DNA of 64,000 nucleotides from Marinococcus sp. PL1-022. GTDB taxonomy: Bacteria; Bacillota; Bacilli; Bacillales; Marinococcaceae. A program made the position numbers and the translations under genes. Shown piece after piece: positions 16,266 through 26,683 of the stretch (positions are counted from its first letter, which is position 1; every line of letters begins with the position of its first letter). Under the pieces are notes generated by a model. The model saw only the letters and a program-made list of their open reading frames with translations, had not been told where the DNA came from and did not search any database. The stretch lies in NCBI RefSeq assembly GCF_033845285.1, contig NZ_JAWXCX010000001.1, positions 635,495 through 699,494 of the forward strand, read 5' to 3'.

Positions 16266-18076
16266 TAGACACAAAAAATACAATTAATGAGATGCATTCC
16301 GGCGATAAAGAACAATTAGAAGCCATATATTCCGTTTCCAATCGCTTATTAATAGAGGCGCCGGCTGGGTATGGGAAAACAAGAACAATAATAAGTAAAG
16401 TTGCTTATGCACTAACAAAAAAAGAAAATGAGAATCACAAAAAATTTTTAATTCTATCTTTTAGCGTGAACTCTGCGTCTAAAATAAGAGAAGATGTGAA
16501 AGAACAAATTCCAAAATTATTAACCAAAGAAAAAAAAAAATTAATTATATCGAATTATCATGGTATATGTCGGAGTATATTGAAAAAATACGGATACTTG
16601 CTTAATAATAATTTTAATTCTATTCAAGATATGATAAGCATAGAAGAAAACCAAACAGAATTAACAGAATTAGTTGAAAATGCGAATAATGGTGTTAAAT
16701 TAACAAATTATGAAAAAGAATTATTAATTAGCTTTAATGAATGTTTGAAAAAATCCTCAAACATAAATGGAAAATTTATAAAAAAGAACTATAAGGAATA
16801 TATAGAAATTGTCTTAAATAAGCTAATTCCTAATTTCTACATACCTTATAATTCCTTTTTAATACTAACCATTTATCTTTTTAGGGAATATAAAGAGATA
16901 AAAAAGTTCTATAAAAATTATTTCCAAATGATTATTGTTGATGAATTTCAAGACACTAATTTTTTAAGTTTCTTTTTTTTAAGTCAACTAGTTAGTAATG
17001 ACAATCAGTTGATGCTTGTAGGCGATCCCTTACAAAGAATTTATGGTTTTATAGGAGCTATGCCAAATTTAATGCAAATATGCAAAAGAAAATATGATAT
17101 GAAGGAGATAACTCTTCTAAATAATTATAGATTTCAAAGCAATTCACAAATGTCTCAATTAGAAAAAATTATTAGACATAATGCAGAAGAATTTTTGCAG
17201 CCAGATGAAGTTAGAGAAACTAGCATTCCTTTATTATTAGCTAGAGATCAAAATTCAGAAGTAGATGAAATAATAAATAAAATAATAAGCTTAAAAGAGC
17301 ATGAAAGTGAAACACGGCTTGTAGTATTAGCTCGGCAAAAGTTCAATAATAGAAATCTTGATATACTAATTGAAGAATTGAAAAATAGAGAAGTACCTTT
17401 CTTTTACGCATTGTATTCTGAACAAGACGATGAATACATTAATTTTCATAAAGAATGCAAAAATTTATTAACTTTTTTTCTCAGTGATAGTCCTAGTATT
17501 ACTAAGAGATTTACTGATAATTTTTTATCTGAAATAAAAAAACTTTATTCGCTGAACGAAAGCAATACTATAAATTCACTTATTGTACTTTTAGGAATTT
17601 TTCTAAAAAGATTAAAGAGTGACTACAGGCATATGAATAATGAGCAAAAAATCGAATTACTAATCGAAACTTTTTCAAATTATACATTAAAAAACCATTT
17701 GGAATATGTAGAGGAGAAATTAGTTATCTCTACTATACATGCATCTAAAGGGTTAGAATGGGATTATGTTTTCCTTCCAGATATGGAGCAGTTTGTTTTT
17801 CCCTCTGCTCAAGGATTTTGTGCAGAGTGCGCCATACATTCTAAGCTAAACATTACGAGTGGTTTGAATTGTGTTCCTGATGTAGAAAGATTCAATGAAG
17901 ACCATAAGAAAGTATATTTAGAAGAATTGAGTGTATTTTATGTAGCGGTTACTAGAGCAAAAAAGAAAGTGTTTTTTAGTGCTAGTCGAAAAAGAATAAA
18001 TGGTGAAGGCAAAATCAAATTTGCAAAGTTGAGTTGCTTTCTAAACTTAAGCGGTATTTCCCATGAAAGTTTTTGA
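16256..18076 (+). CDS. gajB: Gabija GajB-like UvrD/Rep-family helicase
   Basis: This 606-residue superfamily 1 helicase carries Walker A EAPAGYGKT (residues ~33-41), motif II IIVDEFQDT (~225), a motif III/IV region GDPLQRIYGFIGA (~257), motif V STIHASKGLEWDYVFLPD (~492) and motif VI YVAVTRAKKK (~561). In Gabija, GajB senses DNA ends, hydrolyses nucleotides and activates GajA within a large complex. The protein is longer than the GajB I remember (about 494 residues). The extra length lies mainly in the helical inserts between motif I and II and before motif V, so it is a divergent member. The TTG start at 16256 follows AAAGGAGGG and overlaps gajA by 10 nt. No other helicase gene is nearby, and the OLD-UvrD pairing is itself diagnostic. 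Confidence 0.83.
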   Translation: MGIIDTKNTINEMHSGDKEQLEAIYSVSNRLLIEAPAGYGKTRTIISKVAYALTKKENENHKKFLILSFSVNSASKIREDVKEQIPKLLTKEKKKLIISNYHGICRSILKKYGYLLNNNFNSIQDMISIEENQTELTELVENANNGVKLTNYEKELLISFNECLKKSSNINGKFIKKNYKEYIEIVLNKLIPNFYIPYNSFLILTIYLFREYKEIKKFYKNYFQMIIVDEFQDTNFLSFFFLSQLVSNDNQLMLVGDPLQRIYGFIGAMPNLMQICKRKYDMKEITLLNNYRFQSNSQMSQLEKIIRHNAEEFLQPDEVRETSIPLLLARDQNSEVDEIINKIISLKEHESETRLVVLARQKFNNRNLDILIEELKNREVPFFYALYSEQDDEYINFHKECKNLLTFFLSDSPSITKRFTDNFLSEIKKLYSLNESNTINSLIVLLGIFLKRLKSDYRHMNNEQKIELLIETFSNYTLKNHLEYVEEKLVISTIHASKGLEWDYVFLPDMEQFVFPSAQGFCAECAIHSKLNITSGLNCVPDVERFNEDHKKVYLEELSVFYVAVTRAKKKVFFSASRKRINGEGKIKFAKLSCFLNLSGISHESF

Positions 18077-18300
18077 ATAGGGTTTATAAACTTTTGATAA
18101 TCTAACACACCGTAAATCCAATCCGGATTACGAAGCGGCAATAAACGCAGCCAACAACACAAACTAATGAAGAAAATGGCGCCTGCAAGGGCGTCATTTA
18201 TTCTGTTTTCATTACTTCTCTTTAAAGACCACATCTGCTATACTGGCGTATTGTAAAGTGAGAGCGGAGAAGCATTTACGCTGCAGAAGGAGGGCTTGTC
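18077..18300. other. right-hand junction of the island, no gene
   Basis: The first ~20 bases are AT-rich and contain GGTTTATAAAC (18081-18091), which matches parts of the repeat after tpx. Composition then returns to that of the chromosome. ATGGCGCC...GGGCGTCAT (about 18175-18198) forms an imperfect hairpin that may be a terminator remnant. AAGGAGGG just before 18301 is the ytxK ribosome binding site. Confidence 0.5.
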
Positions 18301-19299
18301 ATGGATGAAACGACACCGGTGGAACAATTATTTGAATTGGTGGATGACCTTACAAAAACGATACAGCAGGAACTGAGTATAACGTATTTAGAAGCGATAG
18401 CCGAAGCTGGAGAGGATATCTTTCAGGGCACAGTAGTGCAGCGTATATCTGCCGAGGAAAAAGATCGTCTGGAGCAGAGTCTGGAAGAAAAGATGCCTGA
18501 AGCGATGGAGCAGGAGGATATTCGTAAAGCGTTTCAGCTCGCTTTGATTAAAGGAATGAAGCAGTCCGTACAGCAGCATCATGCTATTACACCGGACGCT
18601 GTTGCTATTTTCATGGGTTATTTAGTAGACAAGCTGATGAACGGACGTAAAGAATTTGTGGTCGCGGACCCGGCTGTAGGTACAGGCAATCTGCTGTCAG
18701 CCGTATTAAACCAGCTGTCGGAAAAAAATATTGAGGCCTACGGTTCCGAAGTTGATGAAACGTTAATTAAAATTGCCTATACGCTCGCGAACCTGCAGGA
18801 GCATGCTGTTCAGCTGTTTCATCAGGACAGTATCGAACAATTCGGTGCGCCTGCTCCGGATGTGGTCATGAGTGATCTTCCGGTCGGCTACTATCCGAAA
18901 AATCAAATAGCCGAACTGTATCAGCTGGGCGGCACAGACGGAAAATCCTACGTGCATCACCTGCTTGTGGAGGGCATGATGAACCGGTTGAAGCCGGGTG
19001 GTTTTATGGTGCTTCTTATTCCAAACAACCTGTTTGAAGATGAAAAAGCAGCGGAGCTTCAGGCTTATGTAAAAAGACATGCGCATACGCTCGGTCTTCT
19101 TCAGCTGCCGGAAACGATGTTTCAGGCCAAAGAAGCCTCAAAAAGTATATGGATGCTTCAAAAGAAAAGTCCTGATGTAAAACAGCCGGGGCAGGCACTG
19201 TTGGCAGAGCTGCCATCATTCAGCCGTCAGGAAGCTCTGCAGGATATGATGAAGCGGATCAATGACTGGTTTGTACAAGAAGGGTTTATCGATAAATAA
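18301..19299 (+). CDS. ytxK: class I SAM-dependent methyltransferase YtxK
   Basis: This 332-residue protein has the fold of N6-adenine DNA methyltransferases. It has a helical N-terminal part (~1-100), SAM motif [15 protein letters not shown] (~120) and [11 protein letters not shown] (~190) where DNA methylases have NPPY. The NPPF/Y site is changed to SDLPVGYY, and no target-recognition domain is seen, so DNA methylation should not be assumed. The substrate is unknown. It starts at ATG 18301 after AAGGAGGG and is followed 29 bp later by ackA, as in B. subtilis, where ytxK-ackA is a conserved pair. Confidence 0.92.
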   Translation: MDETTPVEQLFELVDDLTKTIQQELSITYLEAIAEAGEDIFQGTVVQRISAEEKDRLEQSLEEKMPEAMEQEDIRKAFQLALIKGMKQSVQQHHAITPDAVAIFMGYLVDKLMNGRKEFVVADPAVGTGNLLSAVLNQLSEKNIEAYGSEVDETLIKIAYTLANLQEHAVQLFHQDSIEQFGAPAPDVVMSDLPVGYYPKNQIAELYQLGGTDGKSYVHHLLVEGMMNRLKPGGFMVLLIPNNLFEDEKAAELQAYVKRHAHTLGLLQLPETMFQAKEASKSIWMLQKKSPDVKQPGQALLAELPSFSRQEALQDMMKRINDWFVQEGFIDK

Positions 19300-19328
19300 A
19301 GAGAGTAATTATTAGGAGTGGAGAAAGA

Positions 19329-20522
19329 ATGTCTACCATTATTGCTATTAATGCGGGGAGCTCCTCGCTGAAATTTCAACTGCTGCAGATGCCTGAAGAG
19401 ACCATTATCACTAAAGGGGTCGTGGAACGGATCGGCCTGGAATCCCCTTTTATTACCGTGGAGGTGCAGGGGGGAAAGAAAACCGAATATCCTTCCCTGC
19501 AAAATCATGAGGAGGCTGTAAAAGCCCTGTTGGACTCGTTAACAAAATACAATGTTATCACCGATGTTAATGACATTGAAGGGGTGGGCCACCGGGTAGT
19601 TCACGGAGGCGAAGCATTTTCGGATTCTGTATTAATTACAGAGCAGGTACTCAGCGAGCTGGAAAACGTAAGCGAGCTTGCCCCGCTTCACAACCCGGCT
19701 AACATTGTCGGGATTAAAGCGTTTCGTGATATTCTCCCGGATGTACCATCTGTAGCTGTATTTGACACAGCGTTTCATCAGTCGATCCCGAAAGAAAAAT
19801 ATTTATATGGTGTTCCTTATGAATACTACGAAAAGTATGGTGTTCGTAAATATGGCTTTCACGGAACCTCCCATAAATATGTCAGTCAGCGGATGACAGA
19901 GTTAATGGATCGTCCTGAAAATGACCTGAAAATCATTTCGTGTCATATTGGCAACGGTGCCAGCATTACGGCGGTGGACCAGGGAGCTTCTGTCGATACG
20001 TCGATGGGCTTCACTCCGCTTGCCGGCGTAATGATGGGCACCCGCTCCGGCAACATTGACCCGGCCCTGATTCCATATTTAATGGAAAAAACCGGCCAGA
20101 CAGCTGCGGAAGTTATTGATACACTGAATAAAAAAAGCGGGCTGCTTGGTGTAAGCGGAGCGTCCAGTGATTTCCGCGATGTTGTTCAACAGGCGGAGCA
20201 GGGCGTTGAAAGAGCTCAGACAGCGCTCGATATATATTTAACCCGGATGCATAAATATATTGGCACCTATGCAGCCAGTATGAACGGTGTCGATGCGGTT
20301 ATATTCACCGCCGGTGTAGGCGAAAACAGTGCGCTGGTGCGTGAAAAAGTAATGGAGGGCCTTGAATTTATGGGCATTCAAATTGATAAAGAGAAAAACA
20401 GCCAGGCTTCGGGAGAGGCGTTTATTCAGACAGATGACTCCCGGGTGGCCGTTGCAGTGGTTCCTACCGACGAAGAAGTAATGATTGCACGGGACACAGT
20501 CCGGCTTGGCCAGATTCAATAA
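19329..20522 (+). CDS. ackA: acetate kinase
   Basis: AckA interconverts acetyl phosphate and ADP with acetate and ATP in overflow metabolism. The 397-residue protein shows the family signatures [14 protein letters not shown] at the N-terminus, [10 protein letters not shown] (~85), [10 protein letters not shown] (~145), [12 protein letters not shown] (~175) and GARSGNIDP-like [10 protein letters not shown] (~240), of the ASKHA phosphotransferase fold. It is downstream of ytxK with a canonical AGGAGTGG site. In B. subtilis ackA is activated by CcpA; I could not find a clear cre here. Confidence 0.97.
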   Translation: MSTIIAINAGSSSLKFQLLQMPEETIITKGVVERIGLESPFITVEVQGGKKTEYPSLQNHEEAVKALLDSLTKYNVITDVNDIEGVGHRVVHGGEAFSDSVLITEQVLSELENVSELAPLHNPANIVGIKAFRDILPDVPSVAVFDTAFHQSIPKEKYLYGVPYEYYEKYGVRKYGFHGTSHKYVSQRMTELMDRPENDLKIISCHIGNGASITAVDQGASVDTSMGFTPLAGVMMGTRSGNIDPALIPYLMEKTGQTAAEVIDTLNKKSGLLGVSGASSDFRDVVQQAEQGVERAQTALDIYLTRMHKYIGTYAASMNGVDAVIFTAGVGENSALVREKVMEGLEFMGIQIDKEKNSQASGEAFIQTDDSRVAVAVVPTDEEVMIARDTVRLGQIQ

Positions 20523-20529
20523 GTAAGGC

Positions 20530-20562
20530 TCAACTCCTGTTTCGGTGAAGCAGGAGTTTTTT
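20530..20562 (+). terminator. ackA terminator
   Basis: AACTCCTG pairs with CAGGAGTT around a loop and is followed by T6. Confidence 0.9.
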
Positions 20563-20643
20563 ACAAAATATATGATATTTCTGCATATATTCTCTGGATA
20601 ATGGGAAAGAAGGAGTAACAGTACTTTGAAGGGAGACAGATTT

Positions 20644-23022
20644 ATGCAAACAGCTGAAATGCGCTGCAAACTTCCTGTCTCAGCATTAGCGGAGCGCTGC
20701 GATCCGCGCATGTTTTCCTTTCACACAACGAAAGAATTAACAGATAGAACTCAGGGAATGATTGGACAAGAGCGTGCAGTGAAAGCTATGGAGATGGGTT
20801 TGGATATTCAGGATGAAAATTATCATATGTTTTTAACCGGAGCAAGCGGGCTTGGGAAAACGACCTATGCCCGGAGAAAAGCAAAGGAAGCAGCAGAAAA
20901 ACGACAGGTGCCGGCTGACTGGATTTATACATATTCTTTTGAAGATCCCAGGCGGCCGAGAGTGATGAGCATCCCCGCCGGAATGGCTGAGCCTTTTGCT
21001 AAAGATATTAAAGAATTGATTGAGGATCTGCAGGAAGAGATTGCGTCGACACTTCGCAGTAAGTCCTTTGAACGGAAAAAAGTAGCTATGGCGGAAAAGC
21101 ATGAAAAAGCGATTAACGAGCATTGGGAAAAGCTTGAAGAGGAGGCCACGTCGAAGGGGTTTGCTCTTGAAAAAACAGAAGAAGACATCGTGGCGGTGCC
21201 GCTTAAAGATGACGGCGAACCCCACAGTGACGAAAGCTACAACGAACTTTCAAAAAGCCGGCAGGATTATATTATGGAAGAATCTCAGACGATCACCAGA
21301 CAGGTGAACGACTTTTTGAGACAGCAGCAGGTGGCAAAGCGTATTTTAAGACGCCAACTCAGGGAAGCCGACGAACAGATGGTTCAGGCATCCATCCAGG
21401 GTTTTATTTCGACTTTAAAAGATGAATATATCAACGAAGGCTTACATACATTCTTGTCGGACATGGAAAAGGACGTTATTCAGCATTGGCAGGAATTCCT
21501 GCCAGCAAAAGAAACACAGGAGGAGCGCCCGGCTGTATCGGGCTTTTCGTTTCGCCGGTATGAAATTAATATTTTGGTAAATAACGGCGGTAATTCGGGG
21601 GCTCCTGTCGTTTATGAGTCTCACCCGACATATGTCAACCTGTTCGGGAAGGTTGAAATTGGCCGTAACGGAGGCTCCCCTACGGATTTTTCCCACATCA
21701 GAGGAGGGGCTCTGCACCGGGCAAATGGAGGGTTTTTAATCCTTCATGCCGCAGAGCTGATGTCTCATCCATTTGCATGGAAAGCATTAAAAAGAGCCAT
21801 GCGACTGGGTTATATCCGGCTTGAGACTCCTTATGAGGATTCTGATATATTTGCCAGCACCTATCTCGAGCCGGAGCCTGTGCCTTTTCAGGCGAAGGTG
21901 CTTCTTGTCGGAACGAATGCTTTATACCAGAAGCTCCAGAAGGAAGATGAAACCTTCCGTAAGCTTTTCAAAGTGAAGGTGGATTTTACTACCACAATGG
22001 AGCGGACAAAAGAAAATATATGGCAGTATGCAACTTTTCTGGCCTGTTTTTGCGATAATAAACGACTCCGTCCTCTGACATCAGAAGCAGTCGCAAGGCT
22101 TATTGATTACAGCACCAGAGAAGCAGGCCACCAGCGCAAGCTTTCCGTTAAATTTCACGAAGTAACATCTTTATTAATTGAAGCGGATTATTGGGCGGCG
22201 CAGGAACAATCAGCCATCGTTGAACAAGATCACGTGCACGCTGCCTTAAAAGAAACAAATTACCGCTCAGCTCAGCCGGAAGCAGCCATTCATGAAGCAA
22301 TTGAAGATGGAACAATCAATATCGCAACGAGCGGAGAAAAAATTGGCCAGATCAATGCACTGGTGGTAGCCCATACAGGGGATTATTCATTCGGTTATCC
22401 GACCCGGGTCACGGCGCGTACATATGCCGGGAGCGGCGGGATCGTTAATATCGACAGGGAATCCCAGCTTACCGGAGCCTTTCATACGAAGGGCCTTCAT
22501 ACACTGACGAGCTATCTGCAGGCAGAATTTGCAAGTGACCGGCCCCTGCCGCTCGCGGCAAGCATCACCTTTGAACAATCCTATCATTTAGTGGATGGTG
22601 ACAGTGCTTCAAGCACGGAGCTTTATGCTCTCCTGTCTTCTTTGGCAGAAGTGCCGCTCCGCCAGGATATTGCCGTGACCGGAGCTGTCAATCAGTTTGG
22701 TGATGTGCAGGCAATTGGAGAAGTAAACGAAAAAATTGAAGGCTTTTATTATGTATGCAAAAAGCAGGGACTCACAAAAACCCAGGGCGTAATTATACCG
22801 ACGCAGAACGCGAAGCATTTAATGCTTCGAAATGAAATCAGGCGGGCCGTGGAGGCCGGTGAATTTCACATTTGGGCGGTGAACACTGTGAAAGAAGGCA
22901 TGGAAATACTTATGAGTGAACATGCCGGTGAGGTAGGAGAAAATGGATTCTACGCTTCCAATACTGTTTACGGTAACGTGCAGCAGCGCTTAATGGAGAT
23001 GGCAGAAAAGCATCAGGAATAA
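20644..23022 (+). CDS. Lon-like ATP-dependent protease (LonB/YcbZ type)
   Basis: This 792-residue protein combines an AAA+ module with a C-terminal Lon (S16) protease. Walker A is GASGLGKTT (~62-70). A long coiled-coil insertion of ~120 residues follows. A second AAA half has FLILHAAELM and the helical lid (RLIDYSTREAGHQRKLS). The Lon domain has the catalytic serine in DGDSASST (~660) and the lysine in IGEVNEKIEG (~700). There is no Lon N-terminal substrate domain or transmembrane segment, so it is not classical LonA and resembles COG1067 proteins such as E. coli YcbZ. I use ATG 20644 behind AAGGGAG; a TTG at 20626 behind AAGGAG is an alternative. B. subtilis has no such gene at this position. 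Confidence 0.85.
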   Translation: MQTAEMRCKLPVSALAERCDPRMFSFHTTKELTDRTQGMIGQERAVKAMEMGLDIQDENYHMFLTGASGLGKTTYARRKAKEAAEKRQVPADWIYTYSFEDPRRPRVMSIPAGMAEPFAKDIKELIEDLQEEIASTLRSKSFERKKVAMAEKHEKAINEHWEKLEEEATSKGFALEKTEEDIVAVPLKDDGEPHSDESYNELSKSRQDYIMEESQTITRQVNDFLRQQQVAKRILRRQLREADEQMVQASIQGFISTLKDEYINEGLHTFLSDMEKDVIQHWQEFLPAKETQEERPAVSGFSFRRYEINILVNNGGNSGAPVVYESHPTYVNLFGKVEIGRNGGSPTDFSHIRGGALHRANGGFLILHAAELMSHPFAWKALKRAMRLGYIRLETPYEDSDIFASTYLEPEPVPFQAKVLLVGTNALYQKLQKEDETFRKLFKVKVDFTTTMERTKENIWQYATFLACFCDNKRLRPLTSEAVARLIDYSTREAGHQRKLSVKFHEVTSLLIEADYWAAQEQSAIVEQDHVHAALKETNYRSAQPEAAIHEAIEDGTINIATSGEKIGQINALVVAHTGDYSFGYPTRVTARTYAGSGGIVNIDRESQLTGAFHTKGLHTLTSYLQAEFASDRPLPLAASITFEQSYHLVDGDSASSTELYALLSSLAEVPLRQDIAVTGAVNQFGDVQAIGEVNEKIEGFYYVCKKQGLTKTQGVIIPTQNAKHLMLRNEIRRAVEAGEFHIWAVNTVKEGMEILMSEHAGEVGENGFYASNTVYGNVQQRLMEMAEKHQE

Positions 23023-23060
23023 ATAAGTAGAGAGGCCCGTACAGGCGTCTCTGCTTATTT
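23021..23060 (+). terminator. terminator-like hairpin after the Lon-like gene
   Basis: AAATAAGTAGAGA-GGCC pairs with GGC-TCTCTGCTTATTT. The T-run is short and partly inside the stem. Confidence 0.65.
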
Positions 23061-23360
23061 GTATGTTCATCCCGCTGTTTAGCAGGAGCATTTCAAAAGT
23101 GTTTTATAATTCATGCATGCACATACACCAGATTGCATGATAAAGGGCAGATAACGCATAAAATATCAAAAAAATAAATTTTTATACTAAAAAATTGTAT
23201 TTTCCGGTTGCAAATTCTTTGCGGGCTTGTTAAAGTAATGAAAGAAGTTGAATACAGTAATCATAAACAAAGGCGCTGGTCCTTTTAATTTTTTCAAAAT
23301 GATGTATAAAAATAATTAATCAAGCATGAATATTCAATTATAATCTGGAGGGAAATAAGA
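23061..23360 (+). promoter_or_regulatory. argG upstream region with candidate ArgR/AhrC box
   Basis: Three hundred AT-rich bases without a gene lie before argG. CATGAATATTCAATTA (23325-23340) contains the palindrome TGAATATTCA and resembles Bacillus ARG boxes; a second weaker ATAAAAATAATTAAT lies just upstream (23305-23319). ArgR/AhrC represses arginine biosynthesis, so the box fits argGH. I could not place a convincing -35/-10 pair. Confidence 0.5.
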
Positions 23361-24566
23361 ATGGCAGACAAAAAAGTAGTTCTCGCTTATTCAGGCGGTT
23401 TAGACACCTCGGTAGCAATTAAGTGGTTGAGCAGTCAGGGGTACGAAGTGGTAGCAGTAGGTCTTGACGTGGGTGAAGGAAAGGATTTGGAATTTGTAAA
23501 AAATAAAGCACTGGAAGTAGGAGCGGTACAGTCATATACGGTAGATGCCAAAAAAGAATTCGCCGAGGAATTCGTGCTTCCGGCCCTGCAGGCACATACG
23601 CTGTATGAACAAAAATATCCGCTCGTATCCGCATTGTCGCGGCCGTTGATTTCAAAGAAGCTTGTGGAAATCGCAGAGCAGACAAATGCCGATGCCGTAG
23701 CACACGGCTGTACAGGTAAAGGAAACGACCAAGTAAGATTTGAAGTCAGCATACAGGCTCTCAATCCTGATCTCGAAGTACTCGCACCTGTCCGGGAGTG
23801 GGGATGGTCGAGAGATGAAGAAATCGCCTATGCGAAGGAAAATGACGTTCCTGTTCCAGTGAATCTCGATAATCCATATTCTGTGGACCAGAATCTCTGG
23901 GGAAGAAGCAATGAGTGCGGCGTTCTTGAAGACCCATGGGCCACACCACCGGAAGGTGCTTACGATTTGACGAACCCGCTCGAAAAAACACCGGACGAAG
24001 CAGATATCGTCGAAATTGAATTCAAGCAGGGCAAGCCGGTATCACTTAACGGCCAGGCCTATGAACTGCAGGATTTGATTTTGGAATTAAACGACGTTGC
24101 CGGTAAGCACGGCGTAGGCAGAATTGATCACGTGGAAAATAGAATGGTGGGAATTAAATCAAGAGAAATTTATGAGTGCCCGGCAGCTATGACGCTGATT
24201 CAGGCGCATAAAGAGCTTGAAGACCTGACGCTCTCCAAAGAAGTAGCGCACTTTAAGCCGGTTATTGAGAAAAAATTGAGTGAAGTAATCTATGAAGGAC
24301 TGTGGTTCTCCCAAGTGCGGCCGGCGCTTGAAGCGTTTTTGAAAGAAACGCAGACCAACGTGACAGGCATTGTACGGGTGAAATTATTTAAAGGCCATGC
24401 TATCATTGAAGGAAGAAAATCAGACTACTCCTTGTACAATGAAAACCTGGCTACCTACTCGACACACGACGAATTTGATCATAATGCAGCTGTCGGATTT
24501 ATTCAGCTGTGGGGTCTGCCAACCAAAGTACAAAGTGCAGTTAACAAGAAAGGTGTTAATGTATGA
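23361..24566 (+). CDS. argG: argininosuccinate synthase
   Basis: ArgG condenses citrulline and aspartate with ATP, the next-to-last step of arginine synthesis. The 401-residue protein has the PP-loop [19 protein letters not shown] at the N-terminus, [14 protein letters not shown] (~115), the [14 protein letters not shown] region (~175) and [18 protein letters not shown] near the C-terminus. Its stop overlaps the argH start by 4 nt (ATGA), so the two are translated together. Confidence 0.98.
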   Translation: MADKKVVLAYSGGLDTSVAIKWLSSQGYEVVAVGLDVGEGKDLEFVKNKALEVGAVQSYTVDAKKEFAEEFVLPALQAHTLYEQKYPLVSALSRPLISKKLVEIAEQTNADAVAHGCTGKGNDQVRFEVSIQALNPDLEVLAPVREWGWSRDEEIAYAKENDVPVPVNLDNPYSVDQNLWGRSNECGVLEDPWATPPEGAYDLTNPLEKTPDEADIVEIEFKQGKPVSLNGQAYELQDLILELNDVAGKHGVGRIDHVENRMVGIKSREIYECPAAMTLIQAHKELEDLTLSKEVAHFKPVIEKKLSEVIYEGLWFSQVRPALEAFLKETQTNVTGIVRVKLFKGHAIIEGRKSDYSLYNENLATYSTHDEFDHNAAVGFIQLWGLPTKVQSAVNKKGVNV

Positions 24567-25942
24567 CCAAACTGTGGGGCGGGCGCTTTACAAAACAAGC
24601 GGAAGAATGGGTGGATGCCTTCGGGGCATCCATTCCTTTTGACCAAAAACTGGTGGAAGAAGACATCCAGGGAAGTATTGCGCACGTACATATGCTGAAA
24701 AATCAGGAAATCATCACCGAAGAAGAAGCTTCTGACATTCATCGCGGCCTGAAAGCAGTGCTTGCCAAAGCAAAAAACGGAGAATTGGAATACTCGGTCC
24801 AAAATGAAGATATTCATTTGAACATCGAGAAATTTTTAATTGATGAAATAGGCCCGGTCGGGGGCAAGCTCCATACAGGGCGGAGCCGGAACGACCAGGT
24901 GGCCACAGATGTTCATCTGTATGTGCGAAATCATACACATACCGTTATGAACTCCATCCGGGCCCTGCAGCAGGCGCTGCTTCTGCAGGCAGAGGAGCAC
25001 GTGGAAACCATTATTCCCGGCTATACTCATTTGCAGCGGGCACAGCCTATATCCTTTGGTCATCACATGATGGCTTATTTCTGGATGCTTGAGCGCGACT
25101 ACGGGCGCTTTGAGGACAGCTTAAAACGCACGAACATTTCTCCTCTTGGGGCAGGGGCCCTCGCCGGTACAACATTCCCTATCGACCGCCGGCAGACTGC
25201 AGAAGAGCTCGGCTTTGACGATATTTACCAAAACAGCCTGGACGCAGTAAGCGACAGAGATTTTGCTCTGGAATTTATGAGCGCGGCCTCCACGGTCATG
25301 ATGCATTTATCGAGATTGGCCGAAGAAATGATCTTCTGGTCAAGCCAGGAATTCCAGTTTATTGAGCTCGATGATTCCTTTGCGACAGGAAGCAGCATTA
25401 TGCCGCAGAAGAAAAACCCGGATATGGCAGAGCTTATTCGCGGGAAAACCGGGAGGGTATACGGAAACCTAATGGGACTGTATACGCTTTTGAAGGGACT
25501 TCCGCTTGCGTATAACAAAGATATGCAGGAGGATAAAGAAGGACTGTTTGATACTGTGCGGACACTTGAAGGGTCTCTGGATATTTTTGCAGGAATGGTG
25601 GAAACGATGGAAGTTCGTACGGAGAAAATGGCGGAAACTACGAGCAAAGACTTTTCCAATGCGACAGAACTGGCGGATTATCTAGCCGTTAAAGGAGTGC
25701 CGTTCCGGGAGGCTCATGAGATTGTCGGCAAGCTGGTGCTTGACTGCATTCAGAACAACAAGTATCTTGTGGACCTTTCCATCCAGGAATTTAAAGAGGC
25801 AAATGAAGCATTTGAAGAAGACATCTATGAGGTCTTAAAGCCTGAAACAGTTGTCAGCCGCAGAAATAGTGAAGGCGGCACCGGCTTCAAGCAGGTTCGT
25901 GCTGCCATCGAGCAGGGAAAAAAGGTAATAAACCAAGCGTAA
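24563..25942 (+). CDS. argH: argininosuccinate lyase
   Basis: ArgH splits argininosuccinate into arginine and fumarate. The 459-residue protein shows [11 protein letters not shown] at the start, [12 protein letters not shown] (~110), the catalytic [12 protein letters not shown] (~155) and the superfamily signature [12 protein letters not shown] (~280), whose serine is the catalytic acid. It is the second gene of argGH and is followed by a strong terminator. Confidence 0.98.
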   Translation: MTKLWGGRFTKQAEEWVDAFGASIPFDQKLVEEDIQGSIAHVHMLKNQEIITEEEASDIHRGLKAVLAKAKNGELEYSVQNEDIHLNIEKFLIDEIGPVGGKLHTGRSRNDQVATDVHLYVRNHTHTVMNSIRALQQALLLQAEEHVETIIPGYTHLQRAQPISFGHHMMAYFWMLERDYGRFEDSLKRTNISPLGAGALAGTTFPIDRRQTAEELGFDDIYQNSLDAVSDRDFALEFMSAASTVMMHLSRLAEEMIFWSSQEFQFIELDDSFATGSSIMPQKKNPDMAELIRGKTGRVYGNLMGLYTLLKGLPLAYNKDMQEDKEGLFDTVRTLEGSLDIFAGMVETMEVRTEKMAETTSKDFSNATELADYLAVKGVPFREAHEIVGKLVLDCIQNNKYLVDLSIQEFKEANEAFEEDIYEVLKPETVVSRRNSEGGTGFKQVRAAIEQGKKVINQA

Positions 25943-25956
25943 TAAGCATTGCTTCT

Positions 25957-25993
25957 GCCCCGCCCGGAGTAACCCTCCGGCCGGGGCTTTTTT
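25957..25993 (+). terminator. argGH terminator
   Basis: GCCCCGCCCGGAG pairs with CTCCGGCCGGGGC, followed by T6. Confidence 0.93.
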
Positions 25994-26029
25994 GATGCAG
26001 AAGGGCCCTGCGCCTGGTTAAACAATAGA

Positions 26030-26058
26030 AAATCCCCGAATCCTTATGGATGCGGGGA
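26030..26058 (-). terminator. terminator of the universal stress protein gene
   Basis: On the minus strand CCCCGCATCC-ATAA-GGATTCGGGG is followed by ATTTTCTATT. Convergent with the argGH terminator. Confidence 0.8.
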
Positions 26059-26071
26059 ACTGTTCCAGTTT

Positions 26072-26512
26072 TTATTTACGTACAATCAGAACATCACATT
26101 TTGCATGGCGGGCAATGGCTTCAGAAACGCTTCCGATAAACACACGTTCAACAGCATTCAAGCCGGTAGCACCGGTGATGATTAAATCTGCTTCATAGTT
26201 TTTGGCAAGCTCACGCGGGATCTTTGTTTTTGGAGAACCGAACTCCAACGAGGAGACGACGTCAGGGACCCCTGCATTTTTTGCTTCTGCCGTGTAGTTC
26301 TCGAGCAGTTCGTTGCCATATTCTTCTGCTCGTGCAATAATAGTACGGTCATACCGTTCCATTGTAGCGAATGTTCTTGTATCAATAACATGAGAGATGA
26401 TTAATTTTGCCTGCTGCTCCTGTGCTATCTCAACAGATTTTTTGAAAGCTGTTCTGGATTCGTCTGAGCCGTCGACGGCAACAATAATAACTTCGTATCT
26501 ACTCAATGCCAT
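26072..26512 (-). CDS. universal stress protein, ATP-binding UspA family
   Basis: This 146-residue single-domain Usp has the N-terminal strand YEVIIVAVDGSDESRTAF and the C-terminal ATP-binding motif GATGLNAVERVFIGSVSE (G-2X-G-9X-G-S). That places it in the nucleotide-binding subgroup; its cellular role is not predictable. ATG 26512 follows GGGGAGGA. It is monocistronic and divergent from the SDR gene at 26684. Confidence 0.92.
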   Translation of the reverse strand: MALSRYEVIIVAVDGSDESRTAFKKSVEIAQEQQAKLIISHVIDTRTFATMERYDRTIIARAEEYGNELLENYTAEAKNAGVPDVVSSLEFGSPKTKIPRELAKNYEADLIITGATGLNAVERVFIGSVSEAIARHAKCDVLIVRK

Positions 26513-26683
26513 CCTCCCCTTTTGTCGTAGGATTTCTCTTTCCTATAGATAATTTTCCCTATTTTTTTAATTTAAAACGATGGAGTGTAGGTAAAAGGAT
26601 GTGCCGGAAAAAGAAGTAGAAAATGTTCAAAAAATTTTCATTATTATATGACTAATGGATGATATAAAGGCGGGTGAATAACG

